From NCBI GenBank assembly GCA_021372725.1, contig JAJFTV010000168.1, positions 1 to 35,953 of the forward strand: a stretch of DNA of 35,953 nucleotides, read 5' to 3'. Positions within the stretch are counted from its first letter, which is position 1, and each line of letters starts with the position of its first letter. Below the pieces are notes generated by a model. It ran no database searches, was not told the origin of the DNA, and was given only the letters and a program-made list of their open reading frames with translations. Made by a program: the position numbers and the translations under genes. Positions 9,003-17,652 of the stretch are shown here, piece after piece. This DNA is from Chloroflexota bacterium (lineage in GTDB: Bacteria > Chloroflexota > Anaerolineae > Anaerolineales > Anaerolineaceae).

Positions 9003-9457
9003 TGATGGATTCGCCTGATATACAACGTCACAGTCTATTAAAACCTACCGTCCAAACTCCGTTTCATATTGATTTCGATTGGTGGAAGAACAGTGATTCC
9101 AATTGGAAAATCCACTTACAGGCCTGTCTTTGTGAAGAGCATCGTGCCATGTTCAGTGATTTGGGAAACATTGACACAATCGATTGGATTGATCCGGAGA
9201 CAGCAGAAGTAAAGCCTGTAGATGGGCTGCTGCATATCCTTATGACACATTGTTCCCATCAGCCTGATTTTATTACCAGTTTTACCACCATAGTAGATGT
9301 TGCTTTTCGAACATTGCTTGCCAATGGCAATTCCCCGCTCTCATCCGAACAAATTGGTAGCGCAACGGGAAGGAAATCTGACACAATACTCAGAACACTT
9401 GCCGGGCCTCGTATCTATAAAGGCATTCGTCCATATATTGGTGAAACAAGAAGTTGA
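9002..9457 (+). CDS. Hypothetical protein, partner of the 528-aa protein
   Basis: A 151-residue soluble protein of no recognised family. The N-terminal half is tryptophan-rich (IDFDWWKNSDSNWKIH) and acidic. The C-terminal part (about 95-150) reads like a helix-turn-helix: VDVAFRTLLANGNSPLSSEQ, then IGSATGRKSDTILRTLAGPRIYKGIRPY, resembling the DNA-recognition part of small winged-helix regulators. ATG 9002 or the directly following ATG 9005 can start it; both are coupled to the upstream stop. The coupling implies that both products act together. The gene ends 87 bases before tRNA-Arg. Confidence 0.7.
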   Translation: MMDSPDIQRHSLLKPTVQTPFHIDFDWWKNSDSNWKIHLQACLCEEHRAMFSDLGNIDTIDWIDPETAEVKPVDGLLHILMTHCSHQPDFITSFTTIVDVAFRTLLANGNSPLSSEQIGSATGRKSDTILRTLAGPRIYKGIRPYIGETRS

Positions 9458-9475
9458 TAGAATAAGGACTTCCAA

Positions 9476-9512
9476 TCCCCAAAAAATAATGATAGAATAT
9501 TTTTTTGGGGGA
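9476..9512. repeat. A/T-tract hairpin before the tRNA gene
   Basis: TCCCCAAAAAATA (9476-9488) pairs with TATTTTTTTGGGGGA (9498-9512), with one unpaired base and a nine-base loop. The uridine tract lies inside the stem and not after it, so this is not a textbook terminator, but it sits exactly between the hypothetical pair and the tRNA gene and could end or attenuate transcription. Confidence 0.4.
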
Positions 9513-9544
9513 GTTGGTGTTAAAACAAAACAAGAATTTAGTTT

Positions 9545-9617
9545 GCCCTTGTAGCTCAATGGATAGAGCAGCAGCCTTCTAAGCTGTTGGTTGTGGGTTC
9601 GACTCCCGCCAGGGGCG
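9545..9617 (+). tRNA. tRNA-Arg (anticodon UCU)
   Basis: A 73-base cloverleaf: acceptor GCCCTTG pairs with CAGGGGC (one G-U), D-arm GCTC/GAGC, anticodon stem GCAGC/GCTGT with loop CTTCTAA giving anticodon TCT at 9578-9580, and T-arm GTGGG/CCCGC around TTCGACT. The discriminator is G 9617. The 3' CCA is not encoded and would be added by CCA-adding enzyme. It reads AGA/AGG arginine codons. It lies alone between the hypothetical pair and hsp20. Confidence 0.97.
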
Positions 9618-9656
9618 CAAAATTATTATCAACATACGTGACTAAGTGAGTAAAAA

Positions 9657-10067
9657 ATGCGTGTAAAAAATGAGACAGTCTTGGCCGGTACATCAGAAAC
9701 CTATCTGAGGAATGCAGACTTCCCGGATTGGAATTTCAGAGCTCATCAACAGAGTTGGAATCCACCTGCGGATGTCTACGAGACGAATAGCGACATCATT
9801 GTTAAGGTTGAGATTGCCGGCATGGAGACCGATGATTTTAATATTGATTTTTCTGAATCGATATTGACTATTCAAGGTACACGGCCTGAGATATCAGAAA
9901 AAAAAGCGTTTCACCGTATGGAGCTACGCTATGGATATTTTAGATTGAGATTCGAAATAAAGCTTCCCATCAATGCAAATCAAATCGCAGCAGAATATCG
10001 TAATGGATTCTTAACCATAAGGCTTCCGAAGGCCGAGACAATGAGAGTACAAATCAATCCTGAATAG
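9657..10067 (+). CDS. Hsp20/alpha-crystallin small heat-shock protein
   Basis: A 136-residue protein with a single alpha-crystallin domain. The domain runs from about residue 35 (PPADVYETNSDIIVKVEIAGM) to the end, with the conserved central DFSESILTIQGTR strand and the C-terminal NGFLTIRLPKAE, in which the NGxLxIxLPK motif is nearly perfect. Small heat-shock proteins hold unfolding substrates for ATP-dependent chaperones and proteases. It lies 33 bases upstream of lon on the same strand, so the two probably form a heat-shock/protein quality control unit. No CIRCE element (TTAGCACTC-type inverted repeat) was seen upstream, so control by HrcA is not indicated. Confidence 0.95.
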   Translation: MRVKNETVLAGTSETYLRNADFPDWNFRAHQQSWNPPADVYETNSDIIVKVEIAGMETDDFNIDFSESILTIQGTRPEISEKKAFHRMELRYGYFRLRFEIKLPINANQIAAEYRNGFLTIRLPKAETMRVQINPE

Positions 10068-10100
10068 AGATTGCGTACGTAGAAAAAAGCAGGAGATATT

Positions 10101-12611
10101 GTGACGAACCAATGGAATTTTTTTGGAGATCAGACCAATGAAAATAATCCTGACCCGACATCAGGATTGGAAGAAATTGTATTGAATAATGAAATTTCGG
10201 AAAAGCAGCCGAGAAATTTTCCAGATAAAATCGCTATTCTACCATTACGGGGGTTGGTTGTTTATCCACAAACCGCTGTACCGTTAACAATTGGACAACC
10301 AAGATCAATTCAATTGATCGATGATACGATCGGGGGTGTTGGCGAAAGATTAATTGGTCTTGTCGCCTCGAAGGACATCAACGTTGAAAACCCGGGATCG
10401 GCAGATTTGTACACCACCGGTACAATTGCACAAGTCCATCGCCTGTTTCGTGCACCCGATGAGACGATCAGATTATTGGTTCAAGGAATAACACGCTTTA
10501 ATATCCTTGAATTCACGCAAACAGAACCTTACCTGATTGCAAGGATAGAAATTGATGCTGAAACAATCGAAACTGGTATCGAGATTGAAGCACTGACTCG
10601 CAATGTTCGAGATCAATTTATTCACATCGCACAGATGCTGCCTTCGATGCCGCAGGAATTGATCATATCCGTTTCAACTCTTGAAGATCCGCTTCAAACC
10701 GCTTACACAATTGCCAATTTTCAGCGGATGGATCTGAATGAAGCCCAAGACATCCTTGAACTGGATTCGACGCGAGAAAAACTTACAAAACTTGTTGGAA
10801 TTCTTACGCGTGAGAGTGAAGTTTTGGAATTGGGCCAGAAAATTCAGAAAGAAGCAAAATCGGAAATTGACAAAGTTCAAAGAGAGTATTTCTTGCGTGA
10901 ACAGTTAAAGGCCATCCAAAAAGAGCTTGGGGAAGTAGATGAACAGGCTGTCGAAGTAGAAGAATTTCGAAAGAAGATCGAAAACGCAGGTATGCCTGAA
11001 GAGGCTAAAAAGCAATCGGTGCGTGAACTGGATCGACTTTCCAAACTGCCCACCGCGGCAGCCGAATATGGAGTCATCCGAACTTACCTGGATTGGCTTG
11101 TAACACTTCCATGGTCGCTGAATACGGAAGATAACTTTGATATTGTACATGCCAGACAAATATTGGATGAGGATCACTTTGGATTGCAAGATGTCAAGGA
11201 TCGTATTATTGAATTCCTGGCCGTTCAAAAACTTCTGCAACAGCGTAGCGATATTTTTAGCGAATCGGAAAATGTAGATAAAATTCGCAGTTTAAAAGAA
11301 GGGGTAATATTGTGTCTCGTTGGACCTCCAGGGGTAGGAAAAACATCTCTTGGGCAATCCATCGCACGAGCGCTTAATCGCAAATTTGTTCGTATGTCAT
11401 TGGGTGGTGTCAGGGATGAAGCAGAAATACGCGGGCATCGCAGGACATATATTGGAGCCATGCCGGGACGAATTCTTCAAGCCATGCGGAGAGTTGAATC
11501 GAATAACCCCATTTTCATGTTGGATGAAATTGATAAGTTGGGGTCTGACTTTCGTGGCGATCCATCATCAGCACTTTTGGAAGTTCTTGACCCGGAACAG
11601 AACAAGGATTTTCGAGACAATTATCTGGAAGTTTCATTTGACCTGTCGCAAGTATTGTTCATTACAACGGCCAACACATTGGAAACAATCCCCGCACCTT
11701 TACTGGATCGTATGGATGTTATACAGATTTCCGGCTATACAGAAGAAGAAAAAAATGTTATTGCCCAGCATTACCTGGTACGAAGGCAGTTGAAAGAAAA
11801 TGGCCTGCTGCCATCTGAGGTTGAGTTTAGCCACGAAACGATTGAGTTTATTATCCAAAATTACACCCGAGAGGCTGGTGTTAGAAATCTTGAGAGACGC
11901 ATCGGGCAAATATGTCGGAAAATCGTGACCAAAATTGGGCTGAATGAACATACCGAAAAAGTGATAACGATAGATGATGTAAAAACATATCTTGGCAAGC
12001 CGCGTTTCCCAAAGAGCGAAGAAATCGCATTACGCACATCCATTCCAGGTGTAGCCATTGGGTTGGCCTGGACACCTTACGGTGGAAGTGTTTTATTCAT
12101 CGAAGCGACCAAGATGCAAGGAAGCCGTGGTTTTCAGATTACCGGGTCCATTGGCGAAGTGATGCAGGAATCGGCAAGAGCTGCTTTGTCTTATATCAGA
12201 TCCAAAGCAGTAGACCTTGGCCTGCAAGACGATTTTTTCAATAACATTGATATCCATTTACACATCCCCAGTGGTGCACAGCCTAAAGACGGCCCATCGG
12301 CAGGTGTAACGATCGCCACAGCTTTGGCTTCATTGTTACTGAATAAAACGATGCGCCCGGACCTGGCTATGACGGGTGAAATTACCTTACGTGGACAGGT
12401 ACTTCCGGTAGGTGGAATAAAAGAAAAAGTTTTGGCTGCATATAGTTATGGAATCAAAAATATTATATTACCTGCACAAAATGAAGTTGATCTGGAAGAA
12501 ATACCCAAAGAAGTAATGGATTCCATGCATTTTTCACTGGTGAAAACGATTGGTGAAGTCTTTGAATATGCATTCAATGAGGGTCAATATATAGACGTGA
12601 AAAAAGCCTGA
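10101..12611 (+). CDS. lon: ATP-dependent protease Lon (LonA type)
   Basis: A full-length 836-residue soluble LonA. Order: N-terminal substrate-binding LAN domain (about 43-235, [20 protein letters not shown]), coiled-coil helices (about 240-330), AAA+ domain with Walker A GPPGVGKT (408-415) and Walker B FMLDEIDK, and C-terminal proteolytic domain with catalytic S733 in PKDGPSAG and K776 in [10 protein letters not shown], the 43-residue spacing seen in E. coli Lon. It degrades misfolded and short-lived regulatory proteins. The GTG start at 10101 was chosen because AGGAGA (10091-10096) lies four bases before it; the N-terminal 35 residues before the LAN domain are rich in N, E and D. It follows hsp20. 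Confidence 0.98.
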   Translation: MTNQWNFFGDQTNENNPDPTSGLEEIVLNNEISEKQPRNFPDKIAILPLRGLVVYPQTAVPLTIGQPRSIQLIDDTIGGVGERLIGLVASKDINVENPGSADLYTTGTIAQVHRLFRAPDETIRLLVQGITRFNILEFTQTEPYLIARIEIDAETIETGIEIEALTRNVRDQFIHIAQMLPSMPQELIISVSTLEDPLQTAYTIANFQRMDLNEAQDILELDSTREKLTKLVGILTRESEVLELGQKIQKEAKSEIDKVQREYFLREQLKAIQKELGEVDEQAVEVEEFRKKIENAGMPEEAKKQSVRELDRLSKLPTAAAEYGVIRTYLDWLVTLPWSLNTEDNFDIVHARQILDEDHFGLQDVKDRIIEFLAVQKLLQQRSDIFSESENVDKIRSLKEGVILCLVGPPGVGKTSLGQSIARALNRKFVRMSLGGVRDEAEIRGHRRTYIGAMPGRILQAMRRVESNNPIFMLDEIDKLGSDFRGDPSSALLEVLDPEQNKDFRDNYLEVSFDLSQVLFITTANTLETIPAPLLDRMDVIQISGYTEEEKNVIAQHYLVRRQLKENGLLPSEVEFSHETIEFIIQNYTREAGVRNLERRIGQICRKIVTKIGLNEHTEKVITIDDVKTYLGKPRFPKSEEIALRTSIPGVAIGLAWTPYGGSVLFIEATKMQGSRGFQITGSIGEVMQESARAALSYIRSKAVDLGLQDDFFNNIDIHLHIPSGAQPKDGPSAGVTIATALASLLLNKTMRPDLAMTGEITLRGQVLPVGGIKEKVLAAYSYGIKNIILPAQNEVDLEEIPKEVMDSMHFSLVKTIGEVFEYAFNEGQYIDVKKA

Positions 12612-12640
12612 TCTATCAATGATTCTAAAAGGGATTCCAA

Positions 12641-13144
12641 TTGGACAATTTGCGTTTTGCCATTCTGACCGTATCGGATCGTTCTTTTTCAGGTATCAGG
12701 GCTGATCTGTCCGGCCCTGTTCTGGTAAGTGCTGTCATCAATGCAGGATGGCAAATTACTAAAACAGAAATTGTGCCAGACGATTTCGGTAGAATAAGAA
12801 ATTCCTTACTCTTGTGGTGTGAAGAGAATATCGCAGATATCATTCTGACCACAGGAGGTACAGGTTTTAGCCCCAGGGACATTACTCCAGAAGTAACCAA
12901 AAGCATCGTCGAACGAGAAACACCTGGACTGTGTGAAGCCATGCGGAATGCCAGTATTGCAATTACCCCGAACGCAATGCTATCAAGGGCTGCTGCCGGG
13001 ATTAGGGGAACAACGCTTATTGTAAATTTGCCTGGCAGTCCCAAGGGGGCAGTGGAAAATTTTAATGTGATCAAACCTGTATTGCATCATGCCATTGAAC
13101 TTTTATGGGATGACCCTTCCGCTGAACAAGGTCACCAGAAATGA
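12641..13144 (+). CDS. mogA: Molybdopterin adenylyltransferase (MogA/MoaB family)
   Basis: A 167-residue MoCF-fold protein. The molybdopterin-binding signature TTGGTGFSPRD (about 70-80) and the second motif NLPGSPKGAVENF (about 129-141) are intact, and the opening RFAILTVSDRSFSG is typical. It adenylylates molybdopterin before molybdate insertion. The start is the TTG at 12641, supported by AAGGGA six bases upstream; there is no better ATG. It overlaps the SsnA gene by four bases (ATGA). Its place at the head of a cluster with a molybdenum hydroxylase and mocA argues that it supplies cofactor to that enzyme. MogA and MoaB cannot be told apart by sequence alone. Confidence 0.92.
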   Translation: MDNLRFAILTVSDRSFSGIRADLSGPVLVSAVINAGWQITKTEIVPDDFGRIRNSLLLWCEENIADIILTTGGTGFSPRDITPEVTKSIVERETPGLCEAMRNASIAITPNAMLSRAAAGIRGTTLIVNLPGSPKGAVENFNVIKPVLHHAIELLWDDPSAEQGHQK

Positions 13145-14505
13145 AATCATGTGGAGAAGGGCTGCTCATTACAAATGGCAAAATCGTCACGTGGGAGAGA
13201 CCCAACCGGATACTTGAAGGCTATGCAATCCGGATCGTGGACGAAGTGATTGAGAGGATAGATCAGCAAAAAAAACTTGTGGAAGAGTATCCAGATGACA
13301 AATTATTGGACGCCGATGGTCAATATGTCATGCCGGGTAACATCTGCGCGCACACACATTTCTATGGAGCTTTTTCACGGGGTATGGTAATTCCTGGCAG
13401 GCCGGCAAAGGATTTCCCCGAAATCTTACAGAAGCTATGGTGGCCGCTTGACAAGGCGCTGGATTTGGAAGGAGTTAAGTATTCCGCGCTTGTCTGTATG
13501 GTTGATGCAATTCGTCATGGAACAACCACATTAATTGATCATCATGCCTCGCAAAACGCCATAGAAGGCTCGTTGGATGTAATTGAAGGGGCGGAAAAAT
13601 TATCAGAATTGCGTATAGCCACTTGCTATGAAACCACAAACCGCGACGGGAACACAAAAACAAAACAGGCAATCGATGAAAACATTCGTTTTTACCAAAA
13701 ACTTAAACGGAATCCATCTCATTTAGTCGCTGCCAATTTTGGTATGCACGCCAGTCTAACTTTGGATGACACGACACTAGCCGCATGCAGAGAAGCGCTG
13801 CCGGATGGCGTTGGTTTTCATTTGCACGCTGCCGAGCATCAGTCTGATCAGTTTGACAGTCTTGAAAAAAGCGGTATGCGGGTAATAGATCGACTTGAGA
13901 AATTCGGCATTTTGGGGGAGCGGACGATACTGGCTCATTGTGTCCATGTGGATGCAAAGGAAATTGAAATTCTGGCTCAAACCGGCACATGGGTGACACA
14001 TCAACCACGCTCCAATATGAACAATGCTGTGGGAATGGCTGACATCGAATCGCTGCTGCGAGCGGGTGTACGGTTGGGTATGGGAAATGACGGTTTTTCC
14101 AATGCCATGTGGGAAGAATGGAAAACTGCGTATCTTGCACAAAAACTATGGAACCGGGATCCCAGGCGTGGCAGTGGATTGGATGTAACCGAAATGGCTA
14201 TTTATCAGAACGCCAATCTGGCGACCATTTTATTTGGGCAGAAAATTGGTGTAATTTCACCAGGTGCGCAGGCAGATCTTATTTTCGTCGATTATCACCC
14301 CTTTACACCCATGACACCAGAGAACCTTCCGTGGCATATCCTGTTTGGCTTTCACGAAAGCATGATCACCACAACCATGGTCGCAGGAAGATTGTTGATG
14401 TGGGATTCGAAAATATTAACCCTCGATGTGGAGGAAATCTCGCGAAAAGCCATGGAAGTATCCCAATCGACCTGGAAAAGATATCAAAATTTGAGCAATT
14501 CCTAA
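13141..14505 (+). CDS. ssnA: SsnA-type amidohydrolase (COG0402 aminohydrolase)
   Basis: A 454-residue ATZ/TRZ-type metal-dependent hydrolase. Metal ligands are visible: H71-T-H73 in ICAHTHFYGAFSRG, H227-L-H229 in FHLHAAEH, H266 in LAHCVH and D317 in GMGNDGFSN. The stretch PGNICAHTHFYG plus EILQKLWWPLD is characteristic of SsnA, encoded in many bacteria beside molybdenum hydroxylases (E. coli ygf locus). Its substrate is thought to be a nucleobase-like or related N-heterocyclic compound but is not settled. It is translationally coupled to mogA and is followed by npdG after 62 bases. A plain guanine- or cytosine-deaminase-like activity is the main alternative. Confidence 0.85.
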   Translation: MKSCGEGLLITNGKIVTWERPNRILEGYAIRIVDEVIERIDQQKKLVEEYPDDKLLDADGQYVMPGNICAHTHFYGAFSRGMVIPGRPAKDFPEILQKLWWPLDKALDLEGVKYSALVCMVDAIRHGTTTLIDHHASQNAIEGSLDVIEGAEKLSELRIATCYETTNRDGNTKTKQAIDENIRFYQKLKRNPSHLVAANFGMHASLTLDDTTLAACREALPDGVGFHLHAAEHQSDQFDSLEKSGMRVIDRLEKFGILGERTILAHCVHVDAKEIEILAQTGTWVTHQPRSNMNNAVGMADIESLLRAGVRLGMGNDGFSNAMWEEWKTAYLAQKLWNRDPRRGSGLDVTEMAIYQNANLATILFGQKIGVISPGAQADLIFVDYHPFTPMTPENLPWHILFGFHESMITTTMVAGRLLMWDSKILTLDVEEISRKAMEVSQSTWKRYQNLSNS

Positions 14506-14567
14506 AACGAACACCCCGTTTTACCTCTTATCGAGTGACAACTTTATGACACTATGGAGGCCTTTCT

Positions 14568-15245
14568 TTGGAGAAGAAGAAAATTGCGATTGTTGGTGGA
14601 ACCGGTAATGAAGGGAAAGGGTTGGCATACCGGTGGGCAAAAGCTGGACATCAGGTAATTATTGGCTCGCGAAATGTCGAAAAAGCTCAGGCGGCCGCTG
14701 ATGAGGTAAGAAATTTGTTATCGGAACCAGCAAATCTGAGGGGCATGGAAAATATTGACGCATGCCGCGCCTCGGAAATCATCGTGCTAACTGTTCCTTA
14801 TTCTGCTCACCAGGTTTCGCTCGAAATGATAAAAGAAGAAGTACAGGGAAAAATTTTCATCGATGTCACTGTCCCCCTGGTGCCACCGCGAGTTTCAAAA
14901 GTGCAAATGCCATCGGCCGGGAGTGCCTTGAAGGAAGCAAAGCATGCCTTGGGTGAAGGAGTTCGTGTGACCAGTGCATTTCAAAACATATCCCATGAGC
15001 TGCTTCTCAAAGATGATCCCATTGAATGTGATGTGCTTGTTTGCGGTGAAGATAAAGAAACTCGTGCAATTGTCCTTCAGTTAGTGGCAGATGCAGGATT
15101 GGATGGTTTTGATGCTGGACCGGTCGACAATGCAGTTGTTGTAGAGGGATTGACTTCTATATTGATCGGTTTGAATATCCAACACAAAGTTCATTCGACG
15201 GGAATCCGTATTACAGGAATACACCGAAATCACGAAGACTTATGA
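14568..15245 (+). CDS. npdG: NADPH-dependent F420 reductase (Fno/NpdG type)
   Basis: A 225-residue Rossmann protein. The dinucleotide-binding loop GGTGNEGKGLA (10-20) and the following IIGSRNVEKAQ, whose serine-arginine pair recognises the NADPH 2'-phosphate, are typical of F420H2:NADP+ oxidoreductase, as are IDVTVPL and SAFQNISHELL. It transfers hydride between NADPH and coenzyme F420. The start is TTG 14568, with TGGAGG (14555-14560) seven bases upstream. It overlaps cofE by four bases. The linkage to cofE and an LLM oxidoreductase strongly supports an F420 role here and argues against a generic NADP oxidoreductase. Confidence 0.92.
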   Translation: MEKKKIAIVGGTGNEGKGLAYRWAKAGHQVIIGSRNVEKAQAAADEVRNLLSEPANLRGMENIDACRASEIIVLTVPYSAHQVSLEMIKEEVQGKIFIDVTVPLVPPRVSKVQMPSAGSALKEAKHALGEGVRVTSAFQNISHELLLKDDPIECDVLVCGEDKETRAIVLQLVADAGLDGFDAGPVDNAVVVEGLTSILIGLNIQHKVHSTGIRITGIHRNHEDL

Positions 15246-16012
15246 CATTAATCCTTACAGGTATTGGAAACTTTCCTATGATAGAACCCGGTGCAAATCT
15301 GAGTGAATTGATTTGCATGGCGTTACATGAATCTGACATTCAATTGCAGAAGAATGATATTTTGATTGTTACGCAGAAAATTGTATCCAAAGCTGAGAAC
15401 AGGCTGGTCAATCTAACGACAGTTCATCCCTCCCAGGATGCTCTTGATTTGGCTTTATTGGTGAACAAGGATCCACGGCTGGTGGAATTGGTATTAGGCG
15501 AGAGCAAAAAGGTTATCAGAGCAGCAAAAAATGTTTTGATTGTGGAACATAAATTGGGGTTTATTTGTGCAAATGCCGGAATTGATCATTCCAATGTAAG
15601 CGGGCCATGGGGTTCCCAAAGTGACTGGGTATTACTTTTACCCGAAAACCCCGATGCATCAGCCCGCTCCATCCGTGATGAAACCGAAAAGCAAGCTTCC
15701 ATAAATGGGATAGGTGTAATGATTATTGACTCCCACAGCCGCGCCTGGCGGGTAGGTACAGTAGGCACTACCATTGGTTTGGCCGGGGTACCCGGTATCG
15801 TTGATTTGCGTGGAACCAGTGATATTTATGGGTATAAAATGCAATATACTATCATTAGTGCAGCCGATGAATTGGCTGCCGCGGCATCCCTGGTTATGGG
15901 TCAGATCGATGAAAGAATACCAGTAGTCCATGCACGCGGTTTTCCGTACCCTCTGCGTGAAAGCAGATTACGTGAAATGCTTCGACCAGAAGAAACTGAT
16001 CTTTTCAGATGA
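15242..16012 (+). CDS. cofE: Coenzyme F420-0:L-glutamate ligase (CofE/FbiB N-domain type)
   Basis: A 256-residue protein of the F420 ligase family. Diagnostic motifs are ILIVTQKIVSKAE (about 40-52), ANAGIDHSNVSG (the ligase's nucleotide/metal-binding region), IIDSHSRAWRVG (the family's DSxGRPWRxG) and the terminal IPVVHARGFPY. CofE adds L-glutamate residues to F420-0 using GTP to make the poly-glutamylated coenzyme. It has only the ligase domain, without the C-terminal nitroreductase-like domain of actinobacterial FbiB. It is coupled by ATGA overlaps to npdG upstream and the 2H protein downstream. The other F420 genes (cofC, cofD, FO synthase) are not in this window. Confidence 0.93.
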   Translation: MTLILTGIGNFPMIEPGANLSELICMALHESDIQLQKNDILIVTQKIVSKAENRLVNLTTVHPSQDALDLALLVNKDPRLVELVLGESKKVIRAAKNVLIVEHKLGFICANAGIDHSNVSGPWGSQSDWVLLLPENPDASARSIRDETEKQASINGIGVMIIDSHSRAWRVGTVGTTIGLAGVPGIVDLRGTSDIYGYKMQYTIISAADELAAAASLVMGQIDERIPVVHARGFPYPLRESRLREMLRPEETDLFR

Positions 16013-16563
16013 CTATGATCACTATTGCTTCGCTATTTGACAGACAATCCAGCAAACAAACCGGCAGAGTATGGGATTTATTGGAAAATGAATGTGATCT
16101 TACCGGTATCAGGAGTATTCCATACCCTCATTTTTCATGGCTCACCGGCGCTGATTTTTCAAATATCCTTTTTGATGATCCGTTAGTTGATTTGAGTAAC
16201 CAAATCAATGTTTTTGAAATAAAAACAACTGGCTTGGGTATTTTTACAGGCGAATCACCTGTCATATATCTACCGCTTGTAAAAACTCAAAAGTTATTAA
16301 CATACCACCAGATGATTTGGAAAATGATGGAAACAAGAGTGACCGAATTGAATTCATATTATTCTCCCGAAAACTGGATCCCGCACATCACCATCGGATA
16401 TGGCGATGTGACGATTGACAGATTATCGTGCGCCGTACGCAACCTGTCGAAATATGATTTATCGCTGACCATTACAATTGATAACATTTCCTACCTGTCA
16501 CGAATTGAAGAAGAAGCAAAAATTGAACGAATTGTAAAACTAAAAGGCGAACCGTGTCTATAA
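16009..16563 (+). CDS. 2H phosphoesterase superfamily protein (LigT/2'-5' RNA ligase-like)
   Basis: A 184-residue protein with the two HxS/T motifs that define the 2H superfamily: PHFSWL (about residues 44-49) and WIPHITIGYG (about 124-133), about 80 residues apart as in LigT-like enzymes. 2H proteins hydrolyse or form 2'-5' or cyclic phosphodiester bonds in RNA or nucleotides. Its four-base overlap with cofE is unusual and suggests a partner role in F420 metabolism, but the substrate cannot be read from sequence. The C-terminal ISYLSRIEEEAKIERIVKL is also typical of LigT-like domains. It ends the npdG-cofE run. Confidence 0.75.
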   Translation: MTMITIASLFDRQSSKQTGRVWDLLENECDLTGIRSIPYPHFSWLTGADFSNILFDDPLVDLSNQINVFEIKTTGLGIFTGESPVIYLPLVKTQKLLTYHQMIWKMMETRVTELNSYYSPENWIPHITIGYGDVTIDRLSCAVRNLSKYDLSLTITIDNISYLSRIEEEAKIERIVKLKGEPCL

Positions 16564-16585
16564 AATAAAGATTTTACGGATACGG

Positions 16586-16591
16586 TATAAT
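16586..16591 (+). promoter_or_regulatory. -10 element upstream of the LLM oxidoreductase
   Basis: GATACGGTATAAT places a perfect TATAAT at 16586-16591, 46 bases upstream of ATG 16638. No convincing -35 is seen at 16-18 bases. The LLM/XDH part of the cluster may therefore start its own transcript instead of depending on the npdG operon. Confidence 0.4.
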
Positions 16592-16637
16592 TTTTATTAT
16601 TATCATTTCGTCGCACAAGTTCTCCAAAGGAGCAAGT

Positions 16638-17636
16638 ATGGGATCTCGAATGGCTTTATATTTACAGGATGCACACGACCTGAGAAAAGGCCTCGAATAT
16701 GTGCGCTATGCCGAGGAAAAAGGTTTTGAAGCTGTTTGGCAGGCAGAAAGCCGGCTCGTTCGTGATGCCATTGTGCCCATGGCAGCCTATGCGGCAGTGA
16801 CCGAGAAGATAAAAGTCGGCTCGGGCGTGATCAATAATTGGACGCGAAATATAGGCCTTCTCGCAGCGACGTTTTTAACCCTCGATGATCTGGCTCCTGA
16901 TCGGATCATTTGCGGGATTGGCGCCTGGTGGGATCCGCTTGCCCGTAATGTCGGAATAAACCGTGACAAACCGCTCGTAGCCATGCGTGAAACGGTTTAT
17001 GTATTGAAAAGACTTCTCAATATGGAAAAAGTTACCTTTCACGGGCAATTTGTCAACGTTGACGGCATCAACCTGGATGTTGTCCATGGAAGAACCGAAC
17101 CCCGACAAGTTCCCATCATGATCGGAGCCACAGGTGACCAAATGATGCGGATGACCGGCGAGATTGCTGACGGGGTGGTGTTGAATTATTGTGTTCCGCC
17201 TGATTACAACATTAAAGCTCTGGAGTTGATTGACGAAGGAGCAAAAAAGGCCGGAAGAAGGGTCGAGGATCTCGACAGACCACAGCTCATTGTGTGTTCT
17301 GTCGATCATGACCGGGAGAAAGCCATCGATACGACCAGAGGATTGCTAACCCAGTACCTTGCCCAGCAGCCCCACATCGCCAAGGCATCGGGCGTATCGC
17401 AACAGATCGTCGAGCAAATACAATCCATTCTCGGTTGGCCGGCTACATACGAGCAAATTCAGAGAGCAAAATATCTTGTTCCAGACGAGTTAATTTACCG
17501 CATTACTGCTTCCGGTACTCCTGAAGAGGCCAGGAAAAAAGTACAGGAATACATTCAGAACGGTTGTACCTGCCCAATTCTATACCCGGTGGGCGGCGAC
17601 GTAAAACTTTTAGTCGATACATTTGCACAGGCCTGA
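16638..17636 (+). CDS. LLM-class F420-dependent oxidoreductase (Mer-like)
   Basis: A 332-residue luciferase-like TIM-barrel flavin/F420 oxidoreductase. Family marks include [18 protein letters not shown] near the N-terminus, [15 protein letters not shown], the central [22 protein letters not shown], and [26 protein letters not shown]. The protein resembles the group that includes methylene-tetrahydromethanopterin reductase (Mer). Its neighbours npdG and cofE indicate that it uses F420H2. The start has AAAGGAG at good spacing. The XDH fusion subunit begins 16 bases after its stop, so it is probably cotranscribed with the hydroxylase. Its substrate is unknown; a folate/pterin C1 carrier or an intermediate of heterocycle reduction are both possible. 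Confidence 0.88.
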   Translation: MGSRMALYLQDAHDLRKGLEYVRYAEEKGFEAVWQAESRLVRDAIVPMAAYAAVTEKIKVGSGVINNWTRNIGLLAATFLTLDDLAPDRIICGIGAWWDPLARNVGINRDKPLVAMRETVYVLKRLLNMEKVTFHGQFVNVDGINLDVVHGRTEPRQVPIMIGATGDQMMRMTGEIADGVVLNYCVPPDYNIKALELIDEGAKKAGRRVEDLDRPQLIVCSVDHDREKAIDTTRGLLTQYLAQQPHIAKASGVSQQIVEQIQSILGWPATYEQIQRAKYLVPDELIYRITASGTPEEARKKVQEYIQNGCTCPILYPVGGDVKLLVDTFAQA

Positions 17637-17652
17637 TCTCACAGGAGAGCCT

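Noticed and set aside
11350..11793. 147-codon plus-strand frame inside lon
   Set aside because: Out-of-frame shadow of the AAA+ domain; composition is not protein-like.
12625..13074. Minus-strand 149-codon frame opposite mogA
   Set aside because: Shadow of mogA, whose motifs are complete.
14504..14523. AAAACG...CGTTTT hairpin after ssnA as terminator
   Set aside because: Only six AT-rich pairs and no uridine tract; ssnA and npdG may be cotranscribed.
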